Below, in pieces: positions 1-7,846 of a DNA stretch of 8,806 bases (positions are counted from its first letter, which is position 1; the number at the start of each line of letters is the position of its first letter). Both the position numbers and the translations under genes were made by a program. Under the pieces are notes generated by a model. That model did not search any database. It saw nothing but the letters and a program-made list of their open reading frames with translations, and was not told the DNA's origin. Source of the stretch: Kofleriaceae bacterium (lineage in GTDB: Bacteria; Myxococcota_A; Polyangia; Haliangiales; Haliangiaceae); contig JAHEAK010000182.1 of the NCBI GenBank assembly GCA_024642805.1, positions 1-8,806 of the forward strand. The letters run 5' to 3'.

Positions 1-1
1 G

Positions 2-316
2 GCGGTGGTCAGTGTCGATCAGTTCTGTGGCGGCTTGGCGACGGCGGCCCTGGTGGTCTACCTCATGTCGCTGTGTGACAAGCGCTTTACGGCCTTTCAG
101 TACGCCTTCCTTTCCAGCGCAACCTCCTTGGTCGGGCGCTTTGTGAGCGGCTGGTCGGGCGTGTTACAGGAGAGCATGGGCTGGAGCTGGTTCTTCGCGT
201 GCACCGCGATGGCGTGTGTGCCAGCGCTTCTGGTCCTGCTCCTCTTGCCAGAGGATACCGAGCCCTCACTCGGCAACGACGATACAGACGCCTCGCTCTC
301 CGAAGAGCCCCTGTGA
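2..316 (+). CDS. ampG: AmpG-like muropeptide MFS permease, C-terminal fragment
   Basis: This is the last 104 residues of an inner-membrane transporter; the 5' part lies outside the window and the frame is open to the edge. Two hydrophobic stretches are visible: one around the G-G-L-A-T-A-A-L-V-V-Y-L motif, and one near the end (W-F-F-A-C-T-A-M-A-C-V-P-A-L-L-V-L-L-L-L). Between them, L-M-S-L-C-D-K-R-F-T-A-F-Q-Y-A-F-L-S-S closely follows the AmpG signature that I recall from E. coli (L-M-T-L-C-N-K-x-F-S-A-T-Q-F-A-L-L-S), and the Gly-Trp before the last helix also fits. AmpG permeases import GlcNAc-anhydroMurNAc peptides released during wall turnover. The polar tail is acidic (Asp/Glu-rich). The stop codon overlaps the next gene by 4 nt, so the two are probably cotranscribed. 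A different MFS permease of the same PAT subfamily cannot be excluded from a fragment. Confidence 0.85.
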   Translation, partial: AVVSVDQFCGGLATAALVVYLMSLCDKRFTAFQYAFLSSATSLVGRFVSGWSGVLQESMGWSWFFACTAMACVPALLVLLLLPEDTEPSLGNDDTDASLSEEPL

Positions 317-3300
317 AAGACGGCGGCAATGGAGGCAGGCAAATCGATTTCTGGCATGATGTGGGGGTGATTCTGCGCGTTCCCTGCACGGCTGAGACAA
401 GTGAGACACCAGCAAAGCTGTTCACGGCTCTGGTCTACAGCCTCTTGTTCGTTGGTGTGCTCGGATGCGGCCACAAGGCCAGCAGTACCGAGAAGGGCAA
501 AGTCCCCGACAAGCTCAAAAGCGTCGAAGCTCCTCGTCCCGACAACTGCCCCGTCGAGAAAGCTGCGCCCGCGCTCCTGCCCGGCACCAGCGAGGCGTAC
601 CGACAAGCCGACTACTGGTACAAGCTCATCGAAGAGCGCGGCACCGTCGATCTCGACGAGGTCCTGATGAGCGCCGGCGATATTCGCGATCTCAACGCCT
701 CGATGCGTGTGCCTCGCAAGGCCTTCTTCCCGCAACAGGATTTGCTCGAGGCTCTCGACCAACCAGCCTTTCTCGAAAAGCTCGACGAGCGCTTCGTCTG
801 GATGCAGGGCAAGCTCGAGTCAGGCGAGTACGTCATGGAAGGGGATCGTGAGGTCTTCTCCAAACCCTCTGCCCCGGCCTTTGCTCCGCAGCTGCGAGTC
901 GCCTTGCAAGAGACCCAGATGTTCTGCGCGCCGACGACCGTCGGTATCTACGACAAGGACGCCACCAGCAAGCGCATCAATCGCAACACCTGCAGTGGCG
1001 CGCACCCGCAAGAGCTGATCGAGATTGTCGCGCCCTGGTCTGGAGGCATGCAGCTGGCGCGCACCGCGACCTCATGGGGCTTTGTCACAAGCGATGCCGC
1101 TCTATCCCCACAGCTCGATGTGGCCGATGCCACCGCCTTCGCTCGTGGGCCCTACGCAAACTTTGGCCAGCCGACCACCATCGCCGAGCAGGAGCTTGCG
1201 GCACACACGCGATTGCCACTGATCAATCCTGCCGCCCACGAAGTGGCCTTGGCCAGTGTGAGCGGCGTGAGCCACCAACGCGTCGACAAGGACGCGTACG
1301 TGGCCAGCACGCAGCCGCTCACGCGCCGCGCCATCATTGCCGAGGCACTGAGCTATGTCGGCATGCCCTACGGCTTTGGCGGCCTCGATGGCGGTATCGA
1401 TTGCTCGCGCCTCGAGGTCGCGGGGCTGCCAGACGACAAGAAGTTGGCCCTCATCGACCAGGCCAACGCCTCCGGTGTGGTGCTCTTGGAGCTGCCGGGG
1501 CACATCATGCTCTACCTGGGACACGACGAGAAGGATGTGCCCATGGCCGTCCACGCGCTCGCCTACTACCTCGAGTCGTGCGAGAGTGGCCAATCGATCC
1601 GGCGCGACGTCGGGCAAGTTCAGGTCGGCGGGCTCGAGCTTGGGCGCGGTACGGAAAAGACCGCTCTCATCGAGCGCATCGCGCGCGTGACCGTGCTGGG
1701 CAAGGAACCCGTTGCGGCGATTCGCAGCCTGGCCAGGCTCAGGCCTGCGGCTCCCGTGCGCAGACCAAGCAGCAAAGAGTGCCGCAAATTGCCCTCGCGA
1801 AAGCTCTTCGTGTCACCGGCGCACCCCGAGCCAGGGCAGACAGTGCACGTGGTTGCAACGACTCGCTCGGATGTCGGCCCAGCCACCATCAGTTTTTTCG
1901 ACAGTCGCGGCAATCGCCAGGACTCGCTGAGCGTGCAGACCAACGGGCCACCCACAGGTTTCATCGGCGAGCTGCCCTCCGCGAAGCTGGGTAGCTGGAT
2001 GGCGGTGTGGGGCGACGGCGAGCAGGCCATGGCATGCACCACCTTCCGGGTTTCGCGAGCCAACGCGCGCAAGCCGAGCACGCTGGAGAAGGCGGCGGCC
2101 GTGGAGTTTGCCGCGCTGAAGGCAACGGCCGCCATGGCCGATCTGAGCCCGGCTCTCAGCGAACCAGAGGATGAGGACGAGAGCAGCGATCTGCGCGAGG
2201 TGCCCTTGGTCGGCGCACCTATCTGGAACAGCAAGCGGGAGTGGAGCAGCTCCGACGAAGACCTCTTTGCAACCTTTGCCGAGCGCCTCTTCGACTATCC
2301 GATCGAAGACGACGTCGAGTGGTCCAATTTCTATTCGCTCTTGCGCGACCCGAGTCACAACATCCTCTTCAATCACTTTGGCAGGGACGAGGAGGAACGG
2401 CTGACCTTCGTTCCCGATTGCGCCGACTTGCCCTACACCATGCGTGCGTACTTTGCGTGGAAGCTCGGTTTGCCCTTTGGGCTGCACGAGTGCAAACGCG
2501 CTCGCGACAATCGCGCACCGGAGTGTGTGCAGGCGGAGGGCAACTTGATGGCCCGCATTAACTTCACGCCCGGCGATGACGTGGACATGTTCAAGTCCTT
2601 CGTCAACAAGCATCTTCGCCGCACGGTGCACTCGTCGAGCGGCCGCACCGGTCCCGATGATGACTTGAGCGACTTCTATCCCATACCGCTCAATCGGGCC
2701 AGCCTGCGCCCGGGCACCCTCTTCACGGATCCCTATGGTCACCTGCTGGTGGTTGTGAAATGGATCGAGCAGGGCACCACGGGCTATGGAGCTCTGATTG
2801 GCGCCGACGCTCAGCCCGACGGCACCGTTGGCAGACGTCGCTTTTGGCAGGGCTCCTTTATTTTCGAACCCGAGACCAAGGCGGGCGGCGCTGGCTTCAA
2901 GGCCTTCCGGCCCTGGAAGATCGACAAGCTCACCAAGGCGCTGGTGACCGTTCCCAACGACGAGCTCAAACGCAACCGAACGGCCCGCTTCTCGCGTGAG
3001 CAATACAAGGGCAGCAAGAGCGATTTCTACGACCGCATGGAAGCGATCATCAATCCGCGAGCTCTCGATCCCAAAGACAAGATGCTCTCGCTGGTGTCGG
3101 CTCTGGATGAGCAATCGACACGTCGGGTGACCTCGGTGAAGGTCGGCGAAGACTTCATGCGTGAGCACGCCTTTGCTCCCATCGTCATGCCTGAGGGCGC
3201 CAAGATCTTTCTCACCAGCGGACCTTGGGAAGATTTCGCAACACCCTCTCGTGACTGGCGCCTGCTAGTGGCCATCGACACGGTATTGGACTTTCCCGAC

Positions 3301-3642
3301 GCCGTGCGTCGCTCGCCTGGCCAGTACGGCATCGAGGAGTCGGAGGTCGAAGCGCAGGTGGCCCTGGTTCGCCAGGCGCTCGACAAAGAGCTGGAATCCC
3401 GCACGCTGGACTATGTGCGTTCCGATGGCAGCAAGGCCACGCTCACCCTCAAAGACCTCGTCGACAGGCGTGTTGATTTCGAAATGTCCTACAATCCCAA
3501 CGACTGTCCCGAAATCCGCTGGGCGGCCCCCGAGGGCAGCCCCGAGCGAACGACCTGCAAGCGCAACGCGCCCGTGGAGCAGCGCGAAAAAATGCAGGGC
3601 CTGCGCGCCTGGTTTTCCGAGCGTCGGCGACCAGCCCTCTAG
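313..3642 (+). CDS. Large predicted lipoprotein: SH3-like plus NlpC/P60 peptidase, with second Cys/His domain
   Basis: This 1109-residue exported protein probably cleaves peptidoglycan stem peptides. Numbering from the GTG at 313: a hydrophobic segment ending V-L-G-C puts the lipidated Cys at 52. An SH3-like region lies at about 190-265. An NlpC/P60 core follows, with G-M-P-Y-G-F-G-G and D-C-S (catalytic Cys364), G-H-I-M-L-Y (His397) and a later His414. A beta-rich, Ig-like stretch lies at about 497-581. A C-terminal half of no family I can name carries D-C-A-D-L-P-Y (Cys703) and Y-G-H-L-L-V-V-V (His810), resembling a second papain/transglutaminase-like site. The Cys364-His397 gap is unusually short and the usual L-P-R-x-S-x-x-Q segment is missing, so activity is uncertain. 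The GTG at 313 is chosen for its 4-nt overlap with ampG. GTG at 361 or 367 would give a more normal signal peptide of about 34-36 residues. The ATG at 199 overlaps ampG too far. Confidence 0.85.
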   Translation: MKDGGNGGRQIDFWHDVGVILRVPCTAETSETPAKLFTALVYSLLFVGVLGCGHKASSTEKGKVPDKLKSVEAPRPDNCPVEKAAPALLPGTSEAYRQADYWYKLIEERGTVDLDEVLMSAGDIRDLNASMRVPRKAFFPQQDLLEALDQPAFLEKLDERFVWMQGKLESGEYVMEGDREVFSKPSAPAFAPQLRVALQETQMFCAPTTVGIYDKDATSKRINRNTCSGAHPQELIEIVAPWSGGMQLARTATSWGFVTSDAALSPQLDVADATAFARGPYANFGQPTTIAEQELAAHTRLPLINPAAHEVALASVSGVSHQRVDKDAYVASTQPLTRRAIIAEALSYVGMPYGFGGLDGGIDCSRLEVAGLPDDKKLALIDQANASGVVLLELPGHIMLYLGHDEKDVPMAVHALAYYLESCESGQSIRRDVGQVQVGGLELGRGTEKTALIERIARVTVLGKEPVAAIRSLARLRPAAPVRRPSSKECRKLPSRKLFVSPAHPEPGQTVHVVATTRSDVGPATISFFDSRGNRQDSLSVQTNGPPTGFIGELPSAKLGSWMAVWGDGEQAMACTTFRVSRANARKPSTLEKAAAVEFAALKATAAMADLSPALSEPEDEDESSDLREVPLVGAPIWNSKREWSSSDEDLFATFAERLFDYPIEDDVEWSNFYSLLRDPSHNILFNHFGRDEEERLTFVPDCADLPYTMRAYFAWKLGLPFGLHECKRARDNRAPECVQAEGNLMARINFTPGDDVDMFKSFVNKHLRRTVHSSSGRTGPDDDLSDFYPIPLNRASLRPGTLFTDPYGHLLVVVKWIEQGTTGYGALIGADAQPDGTVGRRRFWQGSFIFEPETKAGGAGFKAFRPWKIDKLTKALVTVPNDELKRNRTARFSREQYKGSKSDFYDRMEAIINPRALDPKDKMLSLVSALDEQSTRRVTSVKVGEDFMREHAFAPIVMPEGAKIFLTSGPWEDFATPSRDWRLLVAIDTVLDFPDAVRRSPGQYGIEESEVEAQVALVRQALDKELESRTLDYVRSDGSKATLTLKDLVDRRVDFEMSYNPNDCPEIRWAAPEGSPERTTCKRNAPVEQREKMQGLRAWFSERRRPAL

Positions 3643-3685
3643 CCTGTAGGGCCTGGCTCGGTCGGCTCTGGTCTAGGCCCAGGCT
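3641..3685 (+). terminator. Imperfect hairpin after the lipoprotein gene
   Basis: AGCCTG (3641-3646) and GGCCT (3650-3654) pair with AGGCC/CAGGCT at 3675-3685, leaving a 3-nt bulge and a 20-nt loop. The hairpin starts on the stop codon. No T-run follows, so it may be only an mRNA 3' structure. The rest of the 114-nt gap to the kinase gene holds only the start-region signals listed separately. Confidence 0.25.
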
Positions 3686-3728
3686 CCACAAAGTGCGATG
3701 TCGCTTCGGCGCTTGGGGCCACCTGCGC

Positions 3729-3734
3729 TACACT
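3729..3734 (+). promoter_or_regulatory. Candidate -10 box (TACACT) for the histidine kinase gene
   Basis: TACACT lies 22 nt before the ATG at 3757. Transcription would begin near 3741 and give a leader of about 16 nt that is mostly the poly-G tract. The best upstream -35 match is weak (TTCGGC at 3705-3710, 18-nt spacing). The call rests on the -10 match and its position in an intergenic gap. Confidence 0.25.
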
Positions 3735-3742
3735 GCCTGGGT

Positions 3743-3752
3743 AGGGGGGGGG
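3743..3752 (+). promoter_or_regulatory. Poly-G ribosome binding region (A followed by nine G) at the kinase start
   Basis: A9G-type tract: A at 3743, then G at 3744-3752, then CGCG and the ATG at 3757. AGGGG is the only Shine-Dalgarno-like sequence in front of this start and its spacing fits. Nine identical bases can slip in replication, which would change the distance between the anti-SD pairing site and the start codon without touching the reading frame. Confidence 0.45.
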
Positions 3753-3756
3753 CGCG

Positions 3757-6120
3757 ATGGGCCGAGCGGGTGGCGCGGTTGATGACAGGGATGAGCTGCG
3801 CAGGCTCGTCAGGGAGTTGCGCGCCGAGTTGGCCGCGGCCCGAAAACGCGCGGCTGCTCCAAGCGATCCACTCTGGCGTGCATCTGGAAAGAGCGCAGAC
3901 ACGCCGATAGCTCTGCTCGATCTCGACTTCGATCTCGTGGATCTCAACGCGGCCTTCGCCCTCGCCTTCGATGTCGAGCGAAGCGCTGTCGTTGGGAAAC
4001 ATCTGAGTGGGCTAGGAGCGCGCCTCGGCGCCTTGGTAGACACCTGTCGGGCGGTGGTCGCCAGCGGCCAGACGCGACTGTACGAGGCTGCACTTGGCGA
4101 TTCCTCAACGAGCACGCGAGTGCGCGTCGAGCCGCTTCGAGACGATCGCAAGATGTTCTTTGGATTGCAGCTCGTCGTCGTCAATCGAAACACCTTGGAC
4201 GGAGAGGACACCAGCACCCAGCTGGCCGACTCGCAGCTGCGACGGACCCAAGACCGCTTGCACAGTCTTGTCGATGCCGTGTCGCAGGTGGTGTGGACGA
4301 CGGATCCCACGGGAAAGGTCATCGAGCCTTTGCCTAGCTGGCAGCGATTCACTGGCCAGTCCTTCGCCCAGTGCGAAGGCGAGGGCTGGGCCGATGCCAT
4401 TCATCCCGACGATCGCCAACATGTGCTGCAGGCCTGGTCGACGGCCCTGGCCAACAGGAGTTCCTACCAGACCGAGTGCCGCATTCGACGTCACGACGGC
4501 GAGTATCGACTCATGCAGGGTCGCGGTGTACCGGTGCTCGAGGGCGATGGCCGTGTTCGAGAGTGGGTGGGCATGCACACCGACATCAGCGATGAGCGAC
4601 GTGCAACCGGCGCGGCGATCGAGCTGCAGCGGCGCCATCACGAGATCATGGACCGACTGCCCATCATGGTCGGCTACGTTGACGCTGACGAGCGCTACCA
4701 CTTCGTCAACAAGTATTACGAGTCCGTCTTCCAAACCGCGCGCCGAGACATTCTCGGCAAGACCGTCAAGGATATCATAGGAGCGGAGAACTACGCGCGC
4801 GCCTCGGTGCACATCAAGAAGGCACTTCTTGGCCAGCAGGTAGAGTTCGACGCACCGATAAGCTTTGGTGCCCAACCTTCGCCCTACGACCGGGCGCGCG
4901 TCCTGTTTAGCCCCGATATTTCGGACACGGGCGAGGTTCTTGGCTACTACTCCTTCGTCGTCGATGTGGCTGAACAGCGGCGTCTCGAAGCGCAACTCCT
5001 GGCCGCTCAGAAGATGGAAGCGGTGGGGCGCCTGGCCGGAGGCGTTGCCCACGACTTCAACAACATGCTCACCGTGATTCTGTCGGCGACCAGTCTGTTG
5101 CGCTCGGTTCCCGCCATGCTTGGCGACAGCATCGAAGCGATCGAAGAAGCAGCCATGCGCGCGGCCGTTCTAACCCGCCAGTTACTCGCCTTCGCCAAGA
5201 AGGGCGTCATCGAGCCGCGCGTGGTCGACCTCAACGACGCCATCGGCAACTTTCAATCCATGCTCATGCGCCTCATTGGCGAAGACATCGAAGTCGTCAC
5301 TCGTCTTCATCCCGATGTTGGAAATATTCTGATCGATCCGGGGCAGCTCGAGCAGGTTTTCATGAATCTGGCCGTCAATGCACGCGACGCCATGCCCAGT
5401 GGAGGTCGATTGCTCATCGAGACCCGCACCGCCAAGCTCGACGCCGCACAAGCCAGAGAGCGGCTGATCGAGGTCGGCGAGTACGTGATCTTGTCCCTCT
5501 CCGACACCGGAACGGGCATGAGTAACGAAGTAAGGACGCACCTCTTCGAGCCCTTCTTCACCACCAAGGACGCTGGCAAGGGAACGGGACTGGGCCTGGC
5601 CACCTGCTACGGCATCGTCTCGCAAGCGGGCGGCATGATCTTGGTCGACAGTGTCCTGGGCGAGGGCACGACCTTCACTACCTATTTGCCCAGGGTCTAT
5701 GAAAACAAGAGCCCCGTGCAACCCTCGCCTGCGCAAAGCACGAGCCCTGCTTTGGGCGGTAGCGAGACCATTTTGCTGGTCGAAGACGATGCCCTGGTCC
5801 GCAACACGGCCTCGCGCGCGCTGCGCGAGCTTGGATACCAGGTGATCGAGGGCAGCGACGGGCTCGACGGGCTCGAGCAAGCGCGAGCACTCAACCGCAG
5901 CATCGACCTGGTCGTCTCCGACGTCATCATGCCGAGAATGAGCGGGCTTGAGCTGGTCGCCGCACTGCGAGAGCAAAAGGCCGACACGAAAGTCGTATTT
6001 ACCTCGGGCTACACAGACAACAAATTTCGGGTGCGCGCCGGTTCGCACACGGCCTTTTTGCCCAAACCCTACGTTCCCAACAGCTTGGCCAGGAAGATTC
6101 GCTCGCTTCTGAGCGACTGA
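3757..6120 (+). CDS. Soluble triple-PAS hybrid sensor histidine kinase with C-terminal receiver
   Basis: This 787-residue signalling protein autophosphorylates a His and passes the phosphate to its own receiver Asp. Domain order: charged coiled-coil-like N-terminus (10-32); degenerate PAS-like region (about 47-143); PAS of the PAS_3 type with W-x-x-x-I-H-P-D-D (about 168-282); third PAS (about 296-410); HisKA with G-G-V-A-H-D-F-N-N (His432); HATPase with N-box N-A-R-D-A-M-P (Asn541), G1 D-T-G-T-G-M (from 583), F-box F-E-P-F-F-T-T-K, and G2 G-K-G-T-G-L-G-L (607-614). The receiver has L-V-E-D-D, S-D-V-I-M-P (Asp722), Thr749 and K-P (Lys770), so all phosphotransfer residues are present. There is no signal peptide or membrane helix, so it should sense a cytoplasmic cue through the PAS domains; the ligand cannot be read. 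No output regulator is adjacent, which makes it an orphan. The intact receiver suggests phosphorelay to a distant Hpt or response regulator. Confidence 0.93.
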   Translation: MGRAGGAVDDRDELRRLVRELRAELAAARKRAAAPSDPLWRASGKSADTPIALLDLDFDLVDLNAAFALAFDVERSAVVGKHLSGLGARLGALVDTCRAVVASGQTRLYEAALGDSSTSTRVRVEPLRDDRKMFFGLQLVVVNRNTLDGEDTSTQLADSQLRRTQDRLHSLVDAVSQVVWTTDPTGKVIEPLPSWQRFTGQSFAQCEGEGWADAIHPDDRQHVLQAWSTALANRSSYQTECRIRRHDGEYRLMQGRGVPVLEGDGRVREWVGMHTDISDERRATGAAIELQRRHHEIMDRLPIMVGYVDADERYHFVNKYYESVFQTARRDILGKTVKDIIGAENYARASVHIKKALLGQQVEFDAPISFGAQPSPYDRARVLFSPDISDTGEVLGYYSFVVDVAEQRRLEAQLLAAQKMEAVGRLAGGVAHDFNNMLTVILSATSLLRSVPAMLGDSIEAIEEAAMRAAVLTRQLLAFAKKGVIEPRVVDLNDAIGNFQSMLMRLIGEDIEVVTRLHPDVGNILIDPGQLEQVFMNLAVNARDAMPSGGRLLIETRTAKLDAAQARERLIEVGEYVILSLSDTGTGMSNEVRTHLFEPFFTTKDAGKGTGLGLATCYGIVSQAGGMILVDSVLGEGTTFTTYLPRVYENKSPVQPSPAQSTSPALGGSETILLVEDDALVRNTASRALRELGYQVIEGSDGLDGLEQARALNRSIDLVVSDVIMPRMSGLELVAALREQKADTKVVFTSGYTDNKFRVRAGSHTAFLPKPYVPNSLARKIRSLLSD

Positions 6121-6128
6121 GGGCCCCT

Positions 6129-6143
6129 GCCTGCACGGCAGGC
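6129..6143 (+). terminator. Short GC hairpin after the kinase gene
   Basis: GCCTGC (6129-6134) pairs perfectly with GCAGGC (6138-6143) around a 3-nt loop, 9 nt after the kinase stop. It is compact and GC-rich but not followed by a T-run, and it abuts the predicted -35 of the next gene. It could be a weak terminator. Confidence 0.3.
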
Positions 6144-6144
6144 C

Positions 6145-6173
6145 TTGGCATCGCGGGCGATGTTCCCTAGTCT
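6145..6173 (+). promoter_or_regulatory. Predicted sigma70-type promoter of the thymidine kinase gene
   Basis: TTGGCA (6145-6150) matches five of six consensus -35 bases. After an exact 17-nt spacer comes TAGTCT (6168-6173), which keeps the key T, A and final T of the -10. Transcription would start near 6180, next to the ATG at 6181. No Shine-Dalgarno sequence lies before that ATG, which fits a leaderless or near-leaderless mRNA. Confidence 0.45.
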
Positions 6174-6180
6174 CGGCCGC

Positions 6181-6783
6181 ATGGCCAAGCTCTACTTTCG
6201 ATACGGGACCATGGACAGTGCGAAGTCGATGAATCTTCTCGCCGTAGCGCACAACTATCGCAAGCAAGGCAAGCGCGTGCTCCTGCTCAAGCCCAAGCTC
6301 GATGATCGTTTTGGCAGCACCAAGATCGCGTCGCGCAGCGGACTGGAAGCTGACGCCGACTACATGGTCGACGGCGATGAGACCCTTGCCGCGAGCCTCT
6401 TTGCCAATATCGACTGCGTGCTCGTCGACGAAGCCCAGTTCTTGGCCCCTGAGATCATCGAGCAGCTGCGTCGCATTACCTTCGATCCGGGCGTGCCGGT
6501 CATTTGCTATGGCCTTCGCACCGACTTCAAGACCAGGCTCTTCCCCGGATCGCAGCGACTCATGGAGCTGGCCGATCGCATCGAGGAGGTCAAGGTTACC
6601 TGCCAGCACTGCCAGAAGAAGGCGACCTTCAACTTGCGATTGGTCGATGGCAAGGCGGCCGTGGACGGTCCACAGGTGCAACTCGGCGCCGACGAGAGCT
6701 ACATTCCCGTCTGCTGGGGCCACTACGAGTCGGCGCTCGCCGAAGCCATGGGCACGAAGGCTCCGCAGCGCGCCCCTCGTTGA
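6181..6783 (+). CDS. tdk: Thymidine kinase (type II, zinc-containing)
   Basis: This 200-residue enzyme phosphorylates thymidine to dTMP with ATP in the pyrimidine salvage pathway, in the cytoplasm. The start M-A-K-L-Y-F-R-Y-G-T-M is the standard N-terminus of this family, so the ATG at 6181 is preferred over an upstream in-frame TTG at 6145. The P-loop reads G-T-M-D-S-A-K-S (residues 9-16), with Ala14 where E. coli has Gly. D-D-R-F-G and S-R-S-G-L follow. The catalytic Glu84 lies in L-V-D-E-A-Q-F-L, and C-Y-G-L-R-T-D-F is the conserved follow-on motif. The zinc site is C-Q-H-C (141, 144) with C-W-G-H (178, 181), which is three Cys and one His. Length is normal for the family. It appears to be its own transcription unit between unrelated genes. 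The P-loop change is the only oddity, and related sequences with Ser or Ala there may exist. Confidence 0.95.
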   Translation: MAKLYFRYGTMDSAKSMNLLAVAHNYRKQGKRVLLLKPKLDDRFGSTKIASRSGLEADADYMVDGDETLAASLFANIDCVLVDEAQFLAPEIIEQLRRITFDPGVPVICYGLRTDFKTRLFPGSQRLMELADRIEEVKVTCQHCQKKATFNLRLVDGKAAVDGPQVQLGADESYIPVCWGHYESALAEAMGTKAPQRAPR

Positions 6784-6837
6784 CGCCCTGCGTCTCGGTC
6801 GGACCCCCGAAGGGCAATAAACACAGCTGGATCCACA

Positions 6838-6875
6838 ACTGGCTTCTGGCCAGTCCAGTGCTCCTAGAAAGCACT
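6838..6875 (+). terminator. Two tandem hairpins after tdk
   Basis: ACTGGC (6838-6843) pairs with GCCAGT (6849-6854) around a 5-nt loop. Two bases later AGTGCT (6857-6862) pairs with AGCACT (6870-6875) around a 7-nt loop. Both stems are perfect 6-bp matches. No long T-run follows. They sit 55 nt past the tdk stop and are the clearest structure in the 197-nt gap 6784-6980, which otherwise shows no gene or RNA that I can recognise. Confidence 0.35.
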
Positions 6876-6903
6876 TGATCTGGGTGGGCCGCGGGGCAAG
6901 TCT
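6875..6903 (+). promoter_or_regulatory. Weak candidate promoter for the Asp/Cys repeat protein
   Basis: TTGATC (6875-6880), a 17-nt spacer, then AAGTCT (6898-6903) resemble the tdk promoter in layout and -10 sequence (TAGTCT there). This would give a leader of about 70 nt. The -10 lacks the initial T, so the call is tentative. Confidence 0.2.
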
Positions 6904-6970
6904 AGGGCGGCTTTTCCCTATGCGTCCTCGGGGCGCGTTTTACAGGCGCTCTGTGCGCAGTCCGCCGTCT

Positions 6971-6975
6971 AGGAG
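6971..6975 (+). promoter_or_regulatory. Ribosome binding site AGGAG
   Basis: AGGAG ends 5 nt before the ATG at 6981. It is the best Shine-Dalgarno match in the window and fixes the start of the repeat protein. It contrasts with tdk, which has none. Confidence 0.7.
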
Positions 6976-6980
6976 TTCTT

Positions 6981-7835
<855 letters not shown>

Positions 7836-7846
7836 GGAGCGTTCCT

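Noticed and set aside
199..312. ATG at 199 as the start of the large lipoprotein
   Set aside because: It would overlap the conserved AmpG C-terminus by about 118 nt and adds Arg-rich, low-complexity residues typical of an out-of-frame reading.
1813..3168. Minus-strand open frame of 451 codons inside the lipoprotein gene
   Set aside because: It is antisense to a gene with recognisable motifs on the plus strand and has no recognisable domain or start signal.
6145..6180. TTG at 6145 as the thymidine kinase start
   Set aside because: The family begins at M-A-K-L-Y-F-R-Y, which is the ATG at 6181; 6145 lies on the predicted -35 box.
5182..6723. Long minus-strand open frame of 513 codons
   Set aside because: It spans the antisense of the kinase and tdk, shows no motif, and follows the third-position GC bias of the real plus-strand genes.
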